This document shows positions 25,667 through 35,364 of a DNA stretch of 64,000 bases, in pieces (positions within the stretch are counted from its first letter, which is position 1; each line of letters begins with the position of its first letter). Made by a program: the position numbers and the translations under genes. Where the stretch lies: contig NZ_AP028156.1 in assembly GCF_033096465.1 (NCBI RefSeq), forward strand, positions 1,446,501-1,510,500, given 5' to 3'. Below the pieces are notes generated by a model. That model was not told the origin of the DNA, did not search any database, and saw only the letters and a program-made list of their open reading frames with translations. This DNA is from Blautia luti. Lineage in GTDB: Bacteria; Bacillota; Clostridia; Lachnospirales; Lachnospiraceae.

Positions 25667-26644
25667 ATGGATCAGATGTTACATGTATCATCCAATCCCC
25701 ATGTCCGGGATAAGATGACAACAAGCAAAATCATGCAGCTTGTGGCACTGGCGTTGTTGCCGACCACACTGTTTGGAATTTATAATTTTGGCATTCGTGC
25801 TTTACTGGTAGTAGTAGTTACTGTTGCTTCCAGTGTATTCTTTGAGTGGATCTATGACAAGCTGATGCACAAGAAGAACACTATTACAGACTTCAGTGCA
25901 GTTGTTACAGGTTTATTACTTGCATTAAATATGCCTGCATCAATTCCTCTCTGGATGCCTGTACTTGGCAGTGCATTTGCGATCATCGTTGTAAAACAGC
26001 TTTTCGGTGGTCTGGGACAGAACTTTATGAACCCTGCACTTGCAGGAAGATGTTTCCTGATGATCTCTTTCGCAGGAAAGATGACAGATTTCGCAGTAAG
26101 TGACAGCTTCAGAGGCGTAGTAGATACTGTTTCCGGTGCAACTCCTCTGGCAGCGCTGAAACAGAATGGATTTACAGACAGTTCTGTATCCGTATTACAT
26201 ATGTTTATCGGTGATATCCAGGGTACAATCGGTGAGACTTCAGCGATCGCAATCCTCATCGGTGCGGCAATCCTTCTGGTTTACAAAGTAATCGACCTTA
26301 AGATTCCGCTTACTTATATCGGATCTTTTGCAGTATTTGTAATTCTGTATATGCTTGGAACAGGCAGGGGATTTGATGTGAACTATCTGTTCAGCCACAT
26401 CTTCGGTGGTGGTCTTATGCTTGGTGCATGGTTCATGGCAACAGACTATGTCACAACACCGATCACACCCAGAGGACAGTATGTATATGGTGTCTGTCTT
26501 GGTGTACTGACTGCAATCTTCCGTCTTTTCGGCGGCTCCGCAGAGGGTGTATCCTATGCGATTATTTTCTGCAACCTGTTAGTTCCAATGATCGAACGTG
26601 TGACTCGTCACCCGGCATTTGGGAAAGGGGGCAAAAAAGCATGA
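25667..26644 (+). CDS. rnfD: Rnf complex subunit RnfD
   Basis: 325 residues with about nine membrane spans. The covalent-flavin motif SGATPLAAL is visible around residue 160, and FLMISFAGKMTDF precedes it. RnfD carries covalently bound FMN and forms part of the membrane electron path. Its stop codon overlaps the rnfG start (ATGA). Confidence 0.97.
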   Translation: MDQMLHVSSNPHVRDKMTTSKIMQLVALALLPTTLFGIYNFGIRALLVVVVTVASSVFFEWIYDKLMHKKNTITDFSAVVTGLLLALNMPASIPLWMPVLGSAFAIIVVKQLFGGLGQNFMNPALAGRCFLMISFAGKMTDFAVSDSFRGVVDTVSGATPLAALKQNGFTDSSVSVLHMFIGDIQGTIGETSAIAILIGAAILLVYKVIDLKIPLTYIGSFAVFVILYMLGTGRGFDVNYLFSHIFGGGLMLGAWFMATDYVTTPITPRGQYVYGVCLGVLTAIFRLFGGSAEGVSYAIIFCNLLVPMIERVTRHPAFGKGGKKA

Positions 26645-27246
26645 GTAACAGAATTATCAAAGATACCATCGCCATTACAGTGATCACACTGGTGGCAGGA
26701 CTTGCCCTTGGTGTAGTCCAGGATATTACAGCTGATCCGATTGCAAAACAGGAAGCACAGGCGAAACAGGACGCTTACAAAGCTGTATTTGCAGATGCTG
26801 ACAGCTTTGATGTGGTAGATGTAGACGCAGACGCACTGCAGTCTTATCTGGATGAAAACGGATATGCAGCACAGTCTATCGATGAGACCATGCTTGCAAA
26901 AGATGCTTCCGGCAATGAACTGGGATATGCATTTACAGTAACCACTTCTGAAGGTTACGGCGGAGATATCCAGTTTGCAATGGGTATCCAGGATGACGGT
27001 ACTTTAAATGGAATTTCTATTCTTTCCATCGGTGAGACCGCAGGTCTTGGTATGAGAGCAAACACAGATGCATTTAAGGATCAGTTCAAAGATAAGAAAG
27101 TAGACAAATTTGAATATACAAAAACAGGTGCCACAGCAGATAATCAGATCGATGCTTTAAGTGGTGCCACAATCACAACGAATGCCATGACAAACGGTGT
27201 CAACGCCGGTTTATGTGCATTCCAGTATGAGAAAGGAGGAAACTAG
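26641..27246 (+). CDS. rnfG: Rnf complex subunit RnfG
   Basis: 201 residues from ATG 26641, which overlaps the rnfD stop. One N-terminal membrane span (TIAITVITLVAGLALG) is followed by an extracytoplasmic FMN-binding domain with the flavinylation motif SGATITT at 174-180. The in-frame extension upstream into rnfD is not real coding sequence. Flavin attachment needs an ApbE enzyme, not encoded here. Confidence 0.97.
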   Translation: MSNRIIKDTIAITVITLVAGLALGVVQDITADPIAKQEAQAKQDAYKAVFADADSFDVVDVDADALQSYLDENGYAAQSIDETMLAKDASGNELGYAFTVTTSEGYGGDIQFAMGIQDDGTLNGISILSIGETAGLGMRANTDAFKDQFKDKKVDKFEYTKTGATADNQIDALSGATITTNAMTNGVNAGLCAFQYEKGGN

Positions 27247-27248
27247 TG

Positions 27249-27959
27249 ATGAAACCAAACACACCTGCAGAACGTTTGTATAACGGAATCATCAAAGAAA
27301 ATCCTACCTTTGTACTGATGCTTGGTATGTGTCCGACACTGGCCATCACTACATCCGCAACGAATGGTATCGGAATGGGACTTACTACAACCGTAATCCT
27401 TGCAGCATCCAACTTAATGATCTCTCTTCTGAGAAACTTTATTCCGGACAGAGTTCGTATGCCGGCATTTATCGTAGTTGTTGCTTCATTCGTAACAGTT
27501 GTACAGCTTCTTTTACAGGGATTTATCCCGAGTCTGTATGATGCACTTGGAATTTATATTCCTCTGATCGTAGTTAACTGTATCATCCTTGGCCGTGCGG
27601 AGGCTTATGCATCCAAGAATAAACCGATCGCATCCCTGTTCGATGGACTTGGTATGGGCCTTGGATTTACCTTAAGTATTACCTGTATCGGTGCAGTACG
27701 TGAGCTGATCGGTGCTGGATCTATTTTCGGACATCAGATCCTTCCTCTGGCAGATGCTGCAGCAGGTAAAGCTGGCTATGAACCGATCACAATCTTTATC
27801 CTCGCACCTGGAGCATTCTTTGTTCTGGCAGCGCTTTCTGCATTACAGAATAAATTTAAACTTGGTGCAGCCAAACGTGGTATTGACCCGAGCAATCCCG
27901 ACTGCGGCGGAAGCTGTGCAGCCTGCGGTAATACCATGTGCAAGGGAAAAAGGGGGTAA
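27249..27959 (+). CDS. rnfE: Rnf complex subunit RnfE
   Basis: 236 residues, six membrane spans, with the NqrD/RnfE signatures ENPTFVLMLGMCPTLAITTS and VNCIILGRAEAYASKNKP. ATG 27249 is preferred to the GTG immediately before it, from GAAAGGAGGA at 27231-27240. The Cys-rich C-terminal tail (CGGSCAACGNTMC) is a noticeable extension, possibly metal-binding. Confidence 0.97.
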   Translation: MKPNTPAERLYNGIIKENPTFVLMLGMCPTLAITTSATNGIGMGLTTTVILAASNLMISLLRNFIPDRVRMPAFIVVVASFVTVVQLLLQGFIPSLYDALGIYIPLIVVNCIILGRAEAYASKNKPIASLFDGLGMGLGFTLSITCIGAVRELIGAGSIFGHQILPLADAAAGKAGYEPITIFILAPGAFFVLAALSALQNKFKLGAAKRGIDPSNPDCGGSCAACGNTMCKGKRG

Positions 27960-27965
27960 TGGATT

Positions 27966-28541
27966 ATGAAAGAACTTTTGATCATACTTGTAAGCTCAGC
28001 AATCGTAAATAACGTAGTCCTCAGCCAGTTCCTTGGTCTTTGTCCTTTCCTTGGTGTTTCCAAGAGTGTAGAGACAGCAGCCGGCATGGGCGGTGCGATC
28101 ATCTTCGTTATCACACTGTCATCTTTTGTGACAGGTATTATTTACAACGCTATTTTAGTACCTACAAACCTGACTTATCTGCAGACTATCGTATTCATCC
28201 TGCTGATCGCGGCGCTGGTACAGTTTGTAGAGATGTTCCTTAAGAAAACAATGCCTTCTCTGTATCAGGCACTTGGTGTGTATCTTCCTCTGATCACAAC
28301 AAACTGTGCAGTTCTCGGTGTTGCCCTTACAAACGTACAGAAAGGTTATAACGTACTTCAGGGAACGATCAACGGATTTGCAACAGCAGTCGGCTTTACC
28401 ATTTCTATCGTGCTGATGGCTGGTATCCGTGAGAAAATCGCATACAATGACATTCCAAAATCCTTCCAGGGATTCCCTACAGTTCTGCTGACAGCTGGAC
28501 TGATGGCAATTGCCTTCTTCGGATTTTCAGGACTGATTTAA
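27966..28541 (+). CDS. rnfA: Rnf complex subunit RnfA
   Basis: 191 residues, six membrane spans, homologous to RnfE with inverted topology; VNNVVLSQFLGLCPFLGVS and TTNCAVLGVALTN are conserved. RnfA and RnfE together bind a membrane-embedded iron-sulfur centre through these Cys residues. It starts 6 bases after rnfE. Confidence 0.98.
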   Translation: MKELLIILVSSAIVNNVVLSQFLGLCPFLGVSKSVETAAGMGGAIIFVITLSSFVTGIIYNAILVPTNLTYLQTIVFILLIAALVQFVEMFLKKTMPSLYQALGVYLPLITTNCAVLGVALTNVQKGYNVLQGTINGFATAVGFTISIVLMAGIREKIAYNDIPKSFQGFPTVLLTAGLMAIAFFGFSGLI

Positions 28542-28554
28542 GGAGGGAAATGTT

Positions 28555-29346
28555 ATGAATATAGGAGCAATTATCGCGGCAACTGTACTGGTTGCGGCAG
28601 TCGGTCTTTTTATTGGTATTTTCCTCGGAGTAGCTGGTAATAAATTTGCAGTAGAAGTAGATGAGAAGGAAGTTGCTGTTCGTGAAGCACTTCCGGGAAA
28701 TAACTGCGGTGGCTGTGGTTATCCTGGCTGTGATGGTCTGGCAGCAGCAATCGCTAAAGGTGAGGCACCTGTAAACGGATGTCCTGTAGGCGGTGAGCCT
28801 GTAGGAAAAGTGATCGCAGCGATCATGGGACAGGAAGTTGTTGAGACAGCCCGTCAGGTTGCATATGTAAAATGTGCAGGTACCTGCGAGAAAACAAAGG
28901 ACAACTATGAATATACAGGCGTGGAAGACTGTGAAATGATGGCATTTATTCCTGGCGGCGGAGCGAAAGCCTGTGGATTTGGATGTCTTGGATTCGGAAG
29001 CTGCGTAAAGGCCTGTCCATTCGGTGCGATCGAGGTAGTGAATGGTGTAGCTGTGGTTGACAAAGAGGCATGTAAGGCGTGTGGTAAATGCGTTGCGAAA
29101 TGTCCGAAGCATCTGATCGAACTTGTTCCGTATGAACAGACTACATTCGTACAGTGTAGCTCACATGCGAAAGGTAAAGCCGTTACATCTGCCTGTGAGG
29201 TTGGATGTATCGGATGTAAGAAATGCGAGAAGACATGCCCGAATGGGGCGATTACAGTTGATAATTTCTGTGCTCATGTAGATTACAGTAAGTGTACGAA
29301 CTGCGGGGCTTGTAGAGAAGCTTGTCCTAGACATATTATTCAGTAA
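28555..29346 (+). CDS. rnfB: Rnf complex subunit RnfB (ferredoxin-accepting)
   Basis: 263 residues. A membrane anchor (residues 3-25) is followed by NCGGCGYPGCDG, which with a later Cys binds one 4Fe-4S cluster, and then CVKACPFGAI, CGKCVAKCP, CKKCEKTCP and CTNCGACREACP clusters. RnfB receives electrons from reduced ferredoxin. Last gene of the operon, followed by a terminator. Complete Rnf implies ferredoxin-dependent ion pumping in this host. Confidence 0.98.
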   Translation: MNIGAIIAATVLVAAVGLFIGIFLGVAGNKFAVEVDEKEVAVREALPGNNCGGCGYPGCDGLAAAIAKGEAPVNGCPVGGEPVGKVIAAIMGQEVVETARQVAYVKCAGTCEKTKDNYEYTGVEDCEMMAFIPGGGAKACGFGCLGFGSCVKACPFGAIEVVNGVAVVDKEACKACGKCVAKCPKHLIELVPYEQTTFVQCSSHAKGKAVTSACEVGCIGCKKCEKTCPNGAITVDNFCAHVDYSKCTNCGACREACPRHIIQ

Positions 29347-29354
29347 TTTTGAAG

Positions 29355-29392
29355 AACTGCTGTGTGGGGTAAAACCTGCATGGCAGTTTTTT
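29355..29392 (+). terminator. Terminator of the rnf operon
   Basis: AACTGC (29355-29360) pairs with GCAGTT (29383-29388), followed by T-run TTTT, 9 bases after the rnfB stop. Confidence 0.7.
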
Positions 29393-29480
29393 GAATGCTG
29401 CTGCGCACTGATTTTTTGAAAAAACTCTAGGAAAACGGATGAAACAGGGTGGATTTATTTTGGAGAATTCGAATATATGT

Positions 29481-29509
29481 TTGCGTTCTGGGGCGGGATG
29501 TGTTATGAT
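29481..29509 (+). promoter_or_regulatory. Candidate sigma-A promoter of ruvAB
   Basis: TTGCGT (29481-29486), 17-base spacer, TATGAT (29504-29509), 38 bases before ruvA. Confidence 0.55.
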
Positions 29510-29546
29510 GATTCAGAAGTAGTGAAGAAAAACCGGAGGTAGTATC

Positions 29547-30155
29547 ATGATCGCATTTGTTCATGGAACGGCAGTAGATATGACCGAGAACTCTGTTATT
29601 GTTGAGGCAGGGGGGATCGGATATGATATATATATGACAGGTACGGATCTTTCCAATATTCATATGGGAGAGGAAGTGAAGATCCATACTTATTTTAATG
29701 TAAGAGAAGATGCCATGAAATTATATGGCTTCAGATCGAAGGATGATCTGCAAATGTTTAAGCTGCTTCTGGGTGTGAACGGTGTTGGTCCGAAGGCAGC
29801 AGTGGGAGTTCTGGCGGGAATTACGGCGGATGAGCTGAGATTTGCAATTCTTTCAGATGATGTGAAGACGTTATCCAAGGCTCCGGGAATCGGAAAGAAG
29901 ACGGCACAGAAGCTGATTCTTGAACTGAAGGATAAGATGAAGCTGGAGGATGCATTTGAATTAAAACTGGCACATGAGCAGGAGAATGCGGCTGCAGGAA
30001 TGGGCGATATCTCAGATGGCAGACAGGAAGCAGTGGAAGCACTGGTTGCACTGGGATACAGCAGTACAGATGCACTTCGTGCAGTGCGTAAGGTTACAGA
30101 TGTGGCGCCAGATGATGTGGAAGGATTACTGAAAGCAGCGTTGAAGAATTTTTGA
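29547..30155 (+). CDS. ruvA: Holliday junction branch migration protein RuvA
   Basis: 202 residues with the N-terminal OB domain (MIAFVHGTAVDM), helix-hairpin-helix repeats (LLGVNGVGPKAAVGVL, LSKAPGIGKKTAQKLI) and the C-terminal RuvB-interacting domain (EAVEALVALGYSS). It holds the four-way junction for RuvB. GGAGG before ATG; ruvB follows after 19 bases. Confidence 0.98.
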   Translation: MIAFVHGTAVDMTENSVIVEAGGIGYDIYMTGTDLSNIHMGEEVKIHTYFNVREDAMKLYGFRSKDDLQMFKLLLGVNGVGPKAAVGVLAGITADELRFAILSDDVKTLSKAPGIGKKTAQKLILELKDKMKLEDAFELKLAHEQENAAAGMGDISDGRQEAVEALVALGYSSTDALRAVRKVTDVAPDDVEGLLKAALKNF

Positions 30156-30174
30156 TCAGAGGAATTAGTGTTAA

Positions 30175-31179
30175 ATGGAGAAACGTATTATAACCACAGA
30201 TGTCACAGAGGAGGATTTTTCCCTGGAAGGAAATCTTCGTCCGCAGACTCTGGATGATTACATTGGTCAGGAGAAGACCAAGAGTACCTTAAAAGTATAT
30301 ATAGAAGCCGCTAAACAGCGTCATGACGCACTGGATCATGTCTTATTTTACGGCCCTCCGGGACTTGGAAAGACCACCCTCTCAGGAATTATTGCCAATG
30401 AGATGGGAGTTCATATGAAAGTAACTTCCGGACCTGCTATCGAGAAGCCGGGAGAGATGGCGGCAATCCTGAATAATCTGCAGGAAGGTGACATCCTGTT
30501 TGTGGATGAGATCCATCGTCTGAACAGACAGGTGGAAGAGGTTCTTTATCCTGCAATGGAGGATTATGCCATAGATATCATGATCGGTAAGGGCGCATCT
30601 GCACGTTCTATTCGCCTGGATCTTCCGAAATTTACGCTTGTGGGAGCCACCACAAGGGCAGGACTTTTATCAGCTCCGCTGAGAGACCGTTTCGGAGTGA
30701 TGCATCATCTGGAATTTTATAATCAGAAAGAACTTCAGACCATCATCATCCGTTCTGCCCAGGTGCTGGGAGTGGAGATCGATGAGAAAGGGGCAGCAGA
30801 GATTGCCAAGAGATCCAGAGGAACTCCGCGACTGGCCAATCGTCTGCTGAAAAGGGTACGTGATTTCGCCCAGGTGAAGTATGATGGCAGAATTACCTAT
30901 GATGTAGCCTGTTTTGCCCTGAACCTGCTGGAAGTGGATCAGTATGGCCTTGACAAGATCGACAGAAGAATCCTGCAGACACTGATCGTGAATTTCCAGG
31001 GAGGACCGGTGGGACTGGAAACCCTTGCAGCGGCCATAGGAGAAGATTCCGGGACACTGGAAGACGTCTATGAGCCTTATCTGCTTCAGAATGGATTTTT
31101 GAATCGTACACCAAGGGGAAGAATGGCATCAGCCCTTGCATATGAACACCTTGGATATCCGCAGCCTGAAAAAATGTAA
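30175..31179 (+). CDS. ruvB: Holliday junction branch migration ATPase RuvB
   Basis: 334 residues with [11 protein letters not shown], Walker [11 protein letters not shown], Walker [28 protein letters not shown] sensor region and the C-terminal winged helix (RTPRGRMA). It drives branch migration with RuvA. No ruvC is adjacent; RecU at 60163 is the resolvase type of Firmicutes. Confidence 0.99.
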   Translation: MEKRIITTDVTEEDFSLEGNLRPQTLDDYIGQEKTKSTLKVYIEAAKQRHDALDHVLFYGPPGLGKTTLSGIIANEMGVHMKVTSGPAIEKPGEMAAILNNLQEGDILFVDEIHRLNRQVEEVLYPAMEDYAIDIMIGKGASARSIRLDLPKFTLVGATTRAGLLSAPLRDRFGVMHHLEFYNQKELQTIIIRSAQVLGVEIDEKGAAEIAKRSRGTPRLANRLLKRVRDFAQVKYDGRITYDVACFALNLLEVDQYGLDKIDRRILQTLIVNFQGGPVGLETLAAAIGEDSGTLEDVYEPYLLQNGFLNRTPRGRMASALAYEHLGYPQPEKM

Positions 31180-31281
31180 AACTTTTTTAAAAATTCCTAT
31201 ACATTTGAGATACTTTCGAGTATAATAGGGGTAGTGCCCAATGTAAAAACGGCAGAAAGATGAAAATGAATGAGAATTTTT

Positions 31282-31308
31282 GTTACTGAGAACGATGTGA
31301 ACAGTGAC
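31282..31308. repeat. GTTACTG...CAGTGAC inverted repeat in the zapA leader
   Basis: GTTACTG (31282-31288) and CAGTGAC (31302-31308) enclose AGAACGATGTGAA. Same design as the element before rnfC. Confidence 0.5.
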
Positions 31309-31353
31309 GGATTTTTACGTAAGAAGTAAGTAAAATACAGGAGGCTCGTACGG

Positions 31354-31761
31354 ATGGCGGTCAAGAATACAGCAAAGGTAATCATCGGAGGAAAGATTAT
31401 TACGCTGGGAGGTTATGAATCTGAGGAATATTTCCAGAAAGTAGCATCCTATATAAATAAAAAGATAGAAGAATTAAGTGCTATGCCGGGTTACAGCAGA
31501 CAGCCCATGGAAACCAAGCACACACTGATCAGTTTGAATATTACAGACGATTACTTTAAGGCGCGGAAACAGGCAGAGATTTTTGAACAGGATCTTCAGC
31601 AGAAGGATCAGGAGATGTATGATCTGAAACATGAACTGATCTCTCTTCGCATGCAGATTGAGGAGGCCCAGAAGCGCGAGCAGCAGGCAGTGGAACAGAA
31701 AAATGTTCTGGAAGGAAAGAACAGAGAACTTGAGAAGCAGATCGATGAGCTTCTGAAATAG
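31354..31761 (+). CDS. zapA: Cell division protein ZapA-like
   Basis: 135 residues. The N-terminal ZapA domain (KVIIGGKIITLGGYESEEYFQKVASYIN) is followed by a long heptad-rich coiled coil (about 75-135). ZapA bundles FtsZ filaments at the division ring. AGGAGG upstream, with TATAAT at 31221-31226 as a possible -10. The coiled coil is longer than in the short Bacillus protein (85 residues), as is common in clostridia. Confidence 0.88.
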   Translation: MAVKNTAKVIIGGKIITLGGYESEEYFQKVASYINKKIEELSAMPGYSRQPMETKHTLISLNITDDYFKARKQAEIFEQDLQQKDQEMYDLKHELISLRMQIEEAQKREQQAVEQKNVLEGKNRELEKQIDELLK

Positions 31762-31762
31762 A

Positions 31763-31797
31763 AAAGAGGGGGGATTACTTCGGTGATTTCCCCTTTG
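31763..31797 (+). terminator. Hairpin between zapA and the U32 gene
   Basis: GAGGGGGGATTA-type arm and TGATTTCCCCTTT arm flank a CTTCGG loop. T content downstream is modest, so read-through into the next gene is possible. Confidence 0.5.
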
Positions 31798-31819
31798 CAA
31801 TTTTACAGGAGGTATGTAG

Positions 31820-33985
31820 TTGAGAAAGGAAGACATTGAACTTCTGGCACCGGCGGGCTCCTACGAGGGGTTTGAGGCAGCTCTGGGAGCAGGAGCAGAT
31901 GCGGTGTATGTGGGAGGATCGGCATTCGGCGCCAGGGCCTATGCGAAGAATTTTGAGGAAGAGGAACTGCTTCGCGCGATTGATACTGCCCATGTTTATG
32001 GGAAGAAACTTTATCTTACAGTAAACACACTGTTTAAGAACAGAGAACTGACGGAACAGCTGTATGAGTACCTGCTTCCGTATTACAGAGAGGGACTGGA
32101 TGCGGTGATCGTGCAGGATATGGGAGCTTTCGCAGCGATCCGTGAAATGTTTCCCGGTCTTCACCTTCATGCCAGTACACAGATGACGGTAACAGGACCG
32201 GAGGGAATGAAGTTTCTGGAAGAGCAGGGAGCAGCCAGGGTTGTGACTGCCAGGGAACTTTCTCTGGAGGAGATACAGAGAATGCATGAAGCCAGTCCTA
32301 TTGAAATAGAATCTTTTATACATGGAGCTTTATGTTACAGTTATTCCGGACAGTGTCTGATGAGCAGTATTCTGGGTGGAAGAAGCGGAAACAGAGGCAG
32401 ATGTGCACAGCCTTGCAGACTTCCGTATGAAACTGCATTGTGTGGGAAACGATATGATGGAAAAAAGGATCTGTGTCCTTTGAGCCTGAAAGATATTTCT
32501 ACCATTGAGATCCTGCCCCAGATCCTGGATGCGGGAGTGACTTCTCTGAAGATTGAAGGAAGAATGAAACAGCCGGGATATACAGCGGGAGTGACTTCAG
32601 TTTATCGTAAATATCTGGATCGTCTATTTGAGAAAGGTGCAGATCATTACAGAGTGGAGGAAAAGGATAAGAAATATCTGTTGGATCTTTTTAACAGGGG
32701 CGGTTCCTGCAGAGGTTATTATGAACAGCAGAATGGTCCATCCATGATGGCTTTCACCAATGAAAAGAAAACCGGCGATGTTACAGTCTCTTTAAAAAAG
32801 AAAAAAGAGAAAATACAGGGGAATCTGATCCTGTTTCCGGGAAGTCCGGCTATTCTGGATCTGTCCTGCCGGGGAATTCATGCTTCAGGGGTAGCCGGGG
32901 AAGTTCAGTATGCACAGAACCAGCCGTTGACTGAGGAACGGGTACGTGTACAGATGGAGAAGCTTGGAAACACTCCTTTTGAGTGGGATCGGCTGGACAT
33001 TCAGATGGATGAAAATATTTTTATTCCCATGAAGACGCTGAATGAAACCAGACGTCAGGCTCTGGAAGCTCTGGAACAGGAGCTGACAAAGCCGTTTAAA
33101 CGGGCGGAAGCCCCCCATGTTTCTTTAAAAACAGGTCAGAAAAATAAAAAGAGAACAGAAAATCTGCCAATCTATGTTTCCTGTGAAGACCTGGACACAG
33201 CTCGCTCGTTATATAAAAGAGAAGGGATACGTGGAATGTATCTTCCATTTTCAGTCATGGAGAAATGCCTGGAGCAGGGTCTGGAACAGGACCTGGAGAT
33301 GTACCTGGCTACACCTCATATCATGAGAGGAGAACTTCCCCAGGGATTTCTGGAAACAGCCGGAAAATGGCTGAAACAGGGCATGACAGGATTTCTGGTA
33401 AGAAGCCTGGAAGCTTTTGCAGCATTAAAAAGCGCGGGGCTGGCAGACAAATGTGTGCTGGATCACAGCATGTATACCTGGAATGACAGGGCATCTGCAT
33501 TCTGGGAGGAGCAGAAAGTGATGAGAAATACAGTACCGGTTGAGCTTAATGAGGGTGAGATCCGGCACAGGGATAACAGGCACAGTGAGATGCTGATCTA
33601 CGGTTATCTGCCACTGATGATATCTGCGCAGTGCGTACACAAAAATCTTTACGGCTGCAATCACAAAGAGGAGTGGGTATCTTTAAAAGACAGGTATGAG
33701 AAGGAATTTCCGGCAGTGTGTTACTGCAATCCGTGGAAAATGGAAAATACAGGGAATACGGTTCCCTGCTATAATATCATCTACAACAGTATCCCGTATG
33801 GTCTTCTGAAGGAGAAAGAACAGGTAGAAAGGCTTGGACTTCATTCACTGAGGATTTCCTTTACTACAGAGAAAGCGGAGCAGGCAGTGAAGATTTTCGA
33901 AGAGTTTAAAGGCGTTTATCTGGATGGAGCGGATCTGCCGAAGAGAGACTATACCAAGGGACATTTTAAAAGAGGAGCCGAGTAA
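31820..33985 (+). CDS. Peptidase U32 family protein, RlhA/TrhP-like RNA hydroxylation factor
   Basis: 721 residues with a TTG start at 31820, fixed by AGGAGGT at 31807-31813; the ATG at 31814 is followed at once by a stop. The N-terminal domain has LLAPAGSYEGFEAALGAGAD, and the family Cys cluster begins GRCAQPCRLPY (about 195-205). The middle and C-terminal parts match the long U32 form of E. coli RlhA. Despite the peptidase name, RlhA and TrhP are needed for 23S rRNA or tRNA hydroxylation; which RNA applies here is not decidable from sequence. Confidence 0.85.
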   Translation: MRKEDIELLAPAGSYEGFEAALGAGADAVYVGGSAFGARAYAKNFEEEELLRAIDTAHVYGKKLYLTVNTLFKNRELTEQLYEYLLPYYREGLDAVIVQDMGAFAAIREMFPGLHLHASTQMTVTGPEGMKFLEEQGAARVVTARELSLEEIQRMHEASPIEIESFIHGALCYSYSGQCLMSSILGGRSGNRGRCAQPCRLPYETALCGKRYDGKKDLCPLSLKDISTIEILPQILDAGVTSLKIEGRMKQPGYTAGVTSVYRKYLDRLFEKGADHYRVEEKDKKYLLDLFNRGGSCRGYYEQQNGPSMMAFTNEKKTGDVTVSLKKKKEKIQGNLILFPGSPAILDLSCRGIHASGVAGEVQYAQNQPLTEERVRVQMEKLGNTPFEWDRLDIQMDENIFIPMKTLNETRRQALEALEQELTKPFKRAEAPHVSLKTGQKNKKRTENLPIYVSCEDLDTARSLYKREGIRGMYLPFSVMEKCLEQGLEQDLEMYLATPHIMRGELPQGFLETAGKWLKQGMTGFLVRSLEAFAALKSAGLADKCVLDHSMYTWNDRASAFWEEQKVMRNTVPVELNEGEIRHRDNRHSEMLIYGYLPLMISAQCVHKNLYGCNHKEEWVSLKDRYEKEFPAVCYCNPWKMENTGNTVPCYNIIYNSIPYGLLKEKEQVERLGLHSLRISFTTEKAEQAVKIFEEFKGVYLDGADLPKRDYTKGHFKRGAE

Positions 33986-33990
33986 GGCAT

Positions 33991-35364
33991 ATGATTAATG
34001 TAATTGTAGAATTATCGAAATATGTGATCCTTACCCTGATGGTGATTTATACGTTTCACTGTTTCTATATGGTGAAACAGCAGAGTGAGGAAGAAAGGAA
34101 TGAATCTCTCAGGCAGCAATTGATGCTGATCTTCTTTATGGATTTTACAGCATTTCTGGTTATTTATCTGAAAACGGACAAGTTCCAGGTGGTGATTTTC
34201 TATATAGAGATGATGGCATTTTTCGCAGTGCTTCAGATCGTGTACAGGCTGATGTATAAGAAAGCATCGATCCTGCTGCTGAATAATATGTGCATGCTGC
34301 TGAGTGTTGGTTTTATTATGCTGTGCAGACTGGATCCTGCCACAGCTACCAGACAGCTGGTGATCGTAGCAGGGGTGAATGCAGTGGCACTGATTGTGCC
34401 GGTTCTGATACGGAAGATGAAATTTCTGAAGGATCTGACATGGATCTATGCAGGAATCGGTATTGTACTGCTGGCAGCAGTACTTGTACTGGCCAGAACA
34501 AGTTACGGTGCGAAGCTTTCCCTTATGGGAATTCAGCCGTCTGAAGCGATTAAGATCACGTTCGTATTCTTTATGGCGGCGCTGCTTCGGAGGGGAGCTG
34601 ATTTCAGAAAGGTGGTACAGGCCACCATTGTAGCGGGACTTCATGTGGGGATTCTGGTGCTTTCCAGGGACCTGGGAAGTGCAGTGATCTTTTTCGTGGC
34701 ATATCTTGTGATGGTTTATGTAGCATCGAAGAATGTGGGATATCTGGCACTTGGACTGGGCGCCGGAGGCGCTGGATCTGTAGTTGCCTATCATCTGTTT
34801 AATCACGTGAGGCAGAGGGTGTCTGCGTGGAAAGACCCCATGGCAGTTTATCAGAATGAAGGATATCAGATCGTTCAGTCACTGTTTGCCATAGGAACCG
34901 GCGGATGGTTTGGCATGGGACTCTGCCAGGGATCTCCGGAGAAGATCCCGGTTGTAAAGAATGACTTTATTTTCAGTGCGATCTGTGAGGAACTGGGAGG
35001 AATATTTGCGATCTGCCTGATCCTGGTGTGTATGAATTTCTTTTTGATGATCGTGAATATATCCCTGAAGATCAAGAAACCGTTTTATAAACTGATCGCG
35101 CTTGGGCTTGGTACAGAATATGCATTTCAGGTATTTCTGACTGTCGGTGGAGCTACGAAGTTTATACCTATGACAGGGGTAACACTCCCACTGGTAAGCT
35201 ATGGAGGAAGTTCTGTTGCAAGTACTGTACTGATGCTGGCGATCATTCAGGGTCTGTATATTTTGAGAGAAGATGAGGACGAAGAAATTGAGAGACAACG
35301 AAGAAAGGAAGCGGCGCAAAGAGCTCAAGAAGCTGCAGAAGCGCAAAACCCGGGATATTACTAA
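33991..35364 (+). CDS. FtsW/RodA/SpoVE-family lipid-II polymerase (SEDS)
   Basis: 457 residues, ten or so membrane spans. SEDS hallmarks are GIQPSEAIKITFVFF, the SRDLGSAVIFFVAY segment and PVVKNDFIFSAICEELG. SEDS proteins polymerise glycan strands together with a class B PBP, here the next gene. An N-terminal extension of extra hydrophobic helices before the SEDS core distinguishes it from RodA. It starts 6 bases after the U32 stop. Whether it serves elongation, division or sporulation is open. Confidence 0.88.
   Translation: MINVIVELSKYVILTLMVIYTFHCFYMVKQQSEEERNESLRQQLMLIFFMDFTAFLVIYLKTDKFQVVIFYIEMMAFFAVLQIVYRLMYKKASILLLNNMCMLLSVGFIMLCRLDPATATRQLVIVAGVNAVALIVPVLIRKMKFLKDLTWIYAGIGIVLLAAVLVLARTSYGAKLSLMGIQPSEAIKITFVFFMAALLRRGADFRKVVQATIVAGLHVGILVLSRDLGSAVIFFVAYLVMVYVASKNVGYLALGLGAGGAGSVVAYHLFNHVRQRVSAWKDPMAVYQNEGYQIVQSLFAIGTGGWFGMGLCQGSPEKIPVVKNDFIFSAICEELGGIFAICLILVCMNFFLMIVNISLKIKKPFYKLIALGLGTEYAFQVFLTVGGATKFIPMTGVTLPLVSYGGSSVASTVLMLAIIQGLYILREDEDEEIERQRRKEAAQRAQEAAEAQNPGYY

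Noticed and set aside
26428..26640. N-terminal extension of rnfG into rnfD
   Set aside because: Basic Cys-rich sequence unlike RnfG; ATG 26641 gives the right length and overlaps the rnfD stop as expected.
28477..29112. 211-residue antisense frame over rnfB
   Set aside because: Covers the Cys clusters of rnfB on the other strand; not a separate gene.
31820..33985. Secreted collagenase-like protease
   Set aside because: U32 name suggests it, but there is no signal peptide and the Cys cluster matches RlhA/TrhP RNA hydroxylation proteins.
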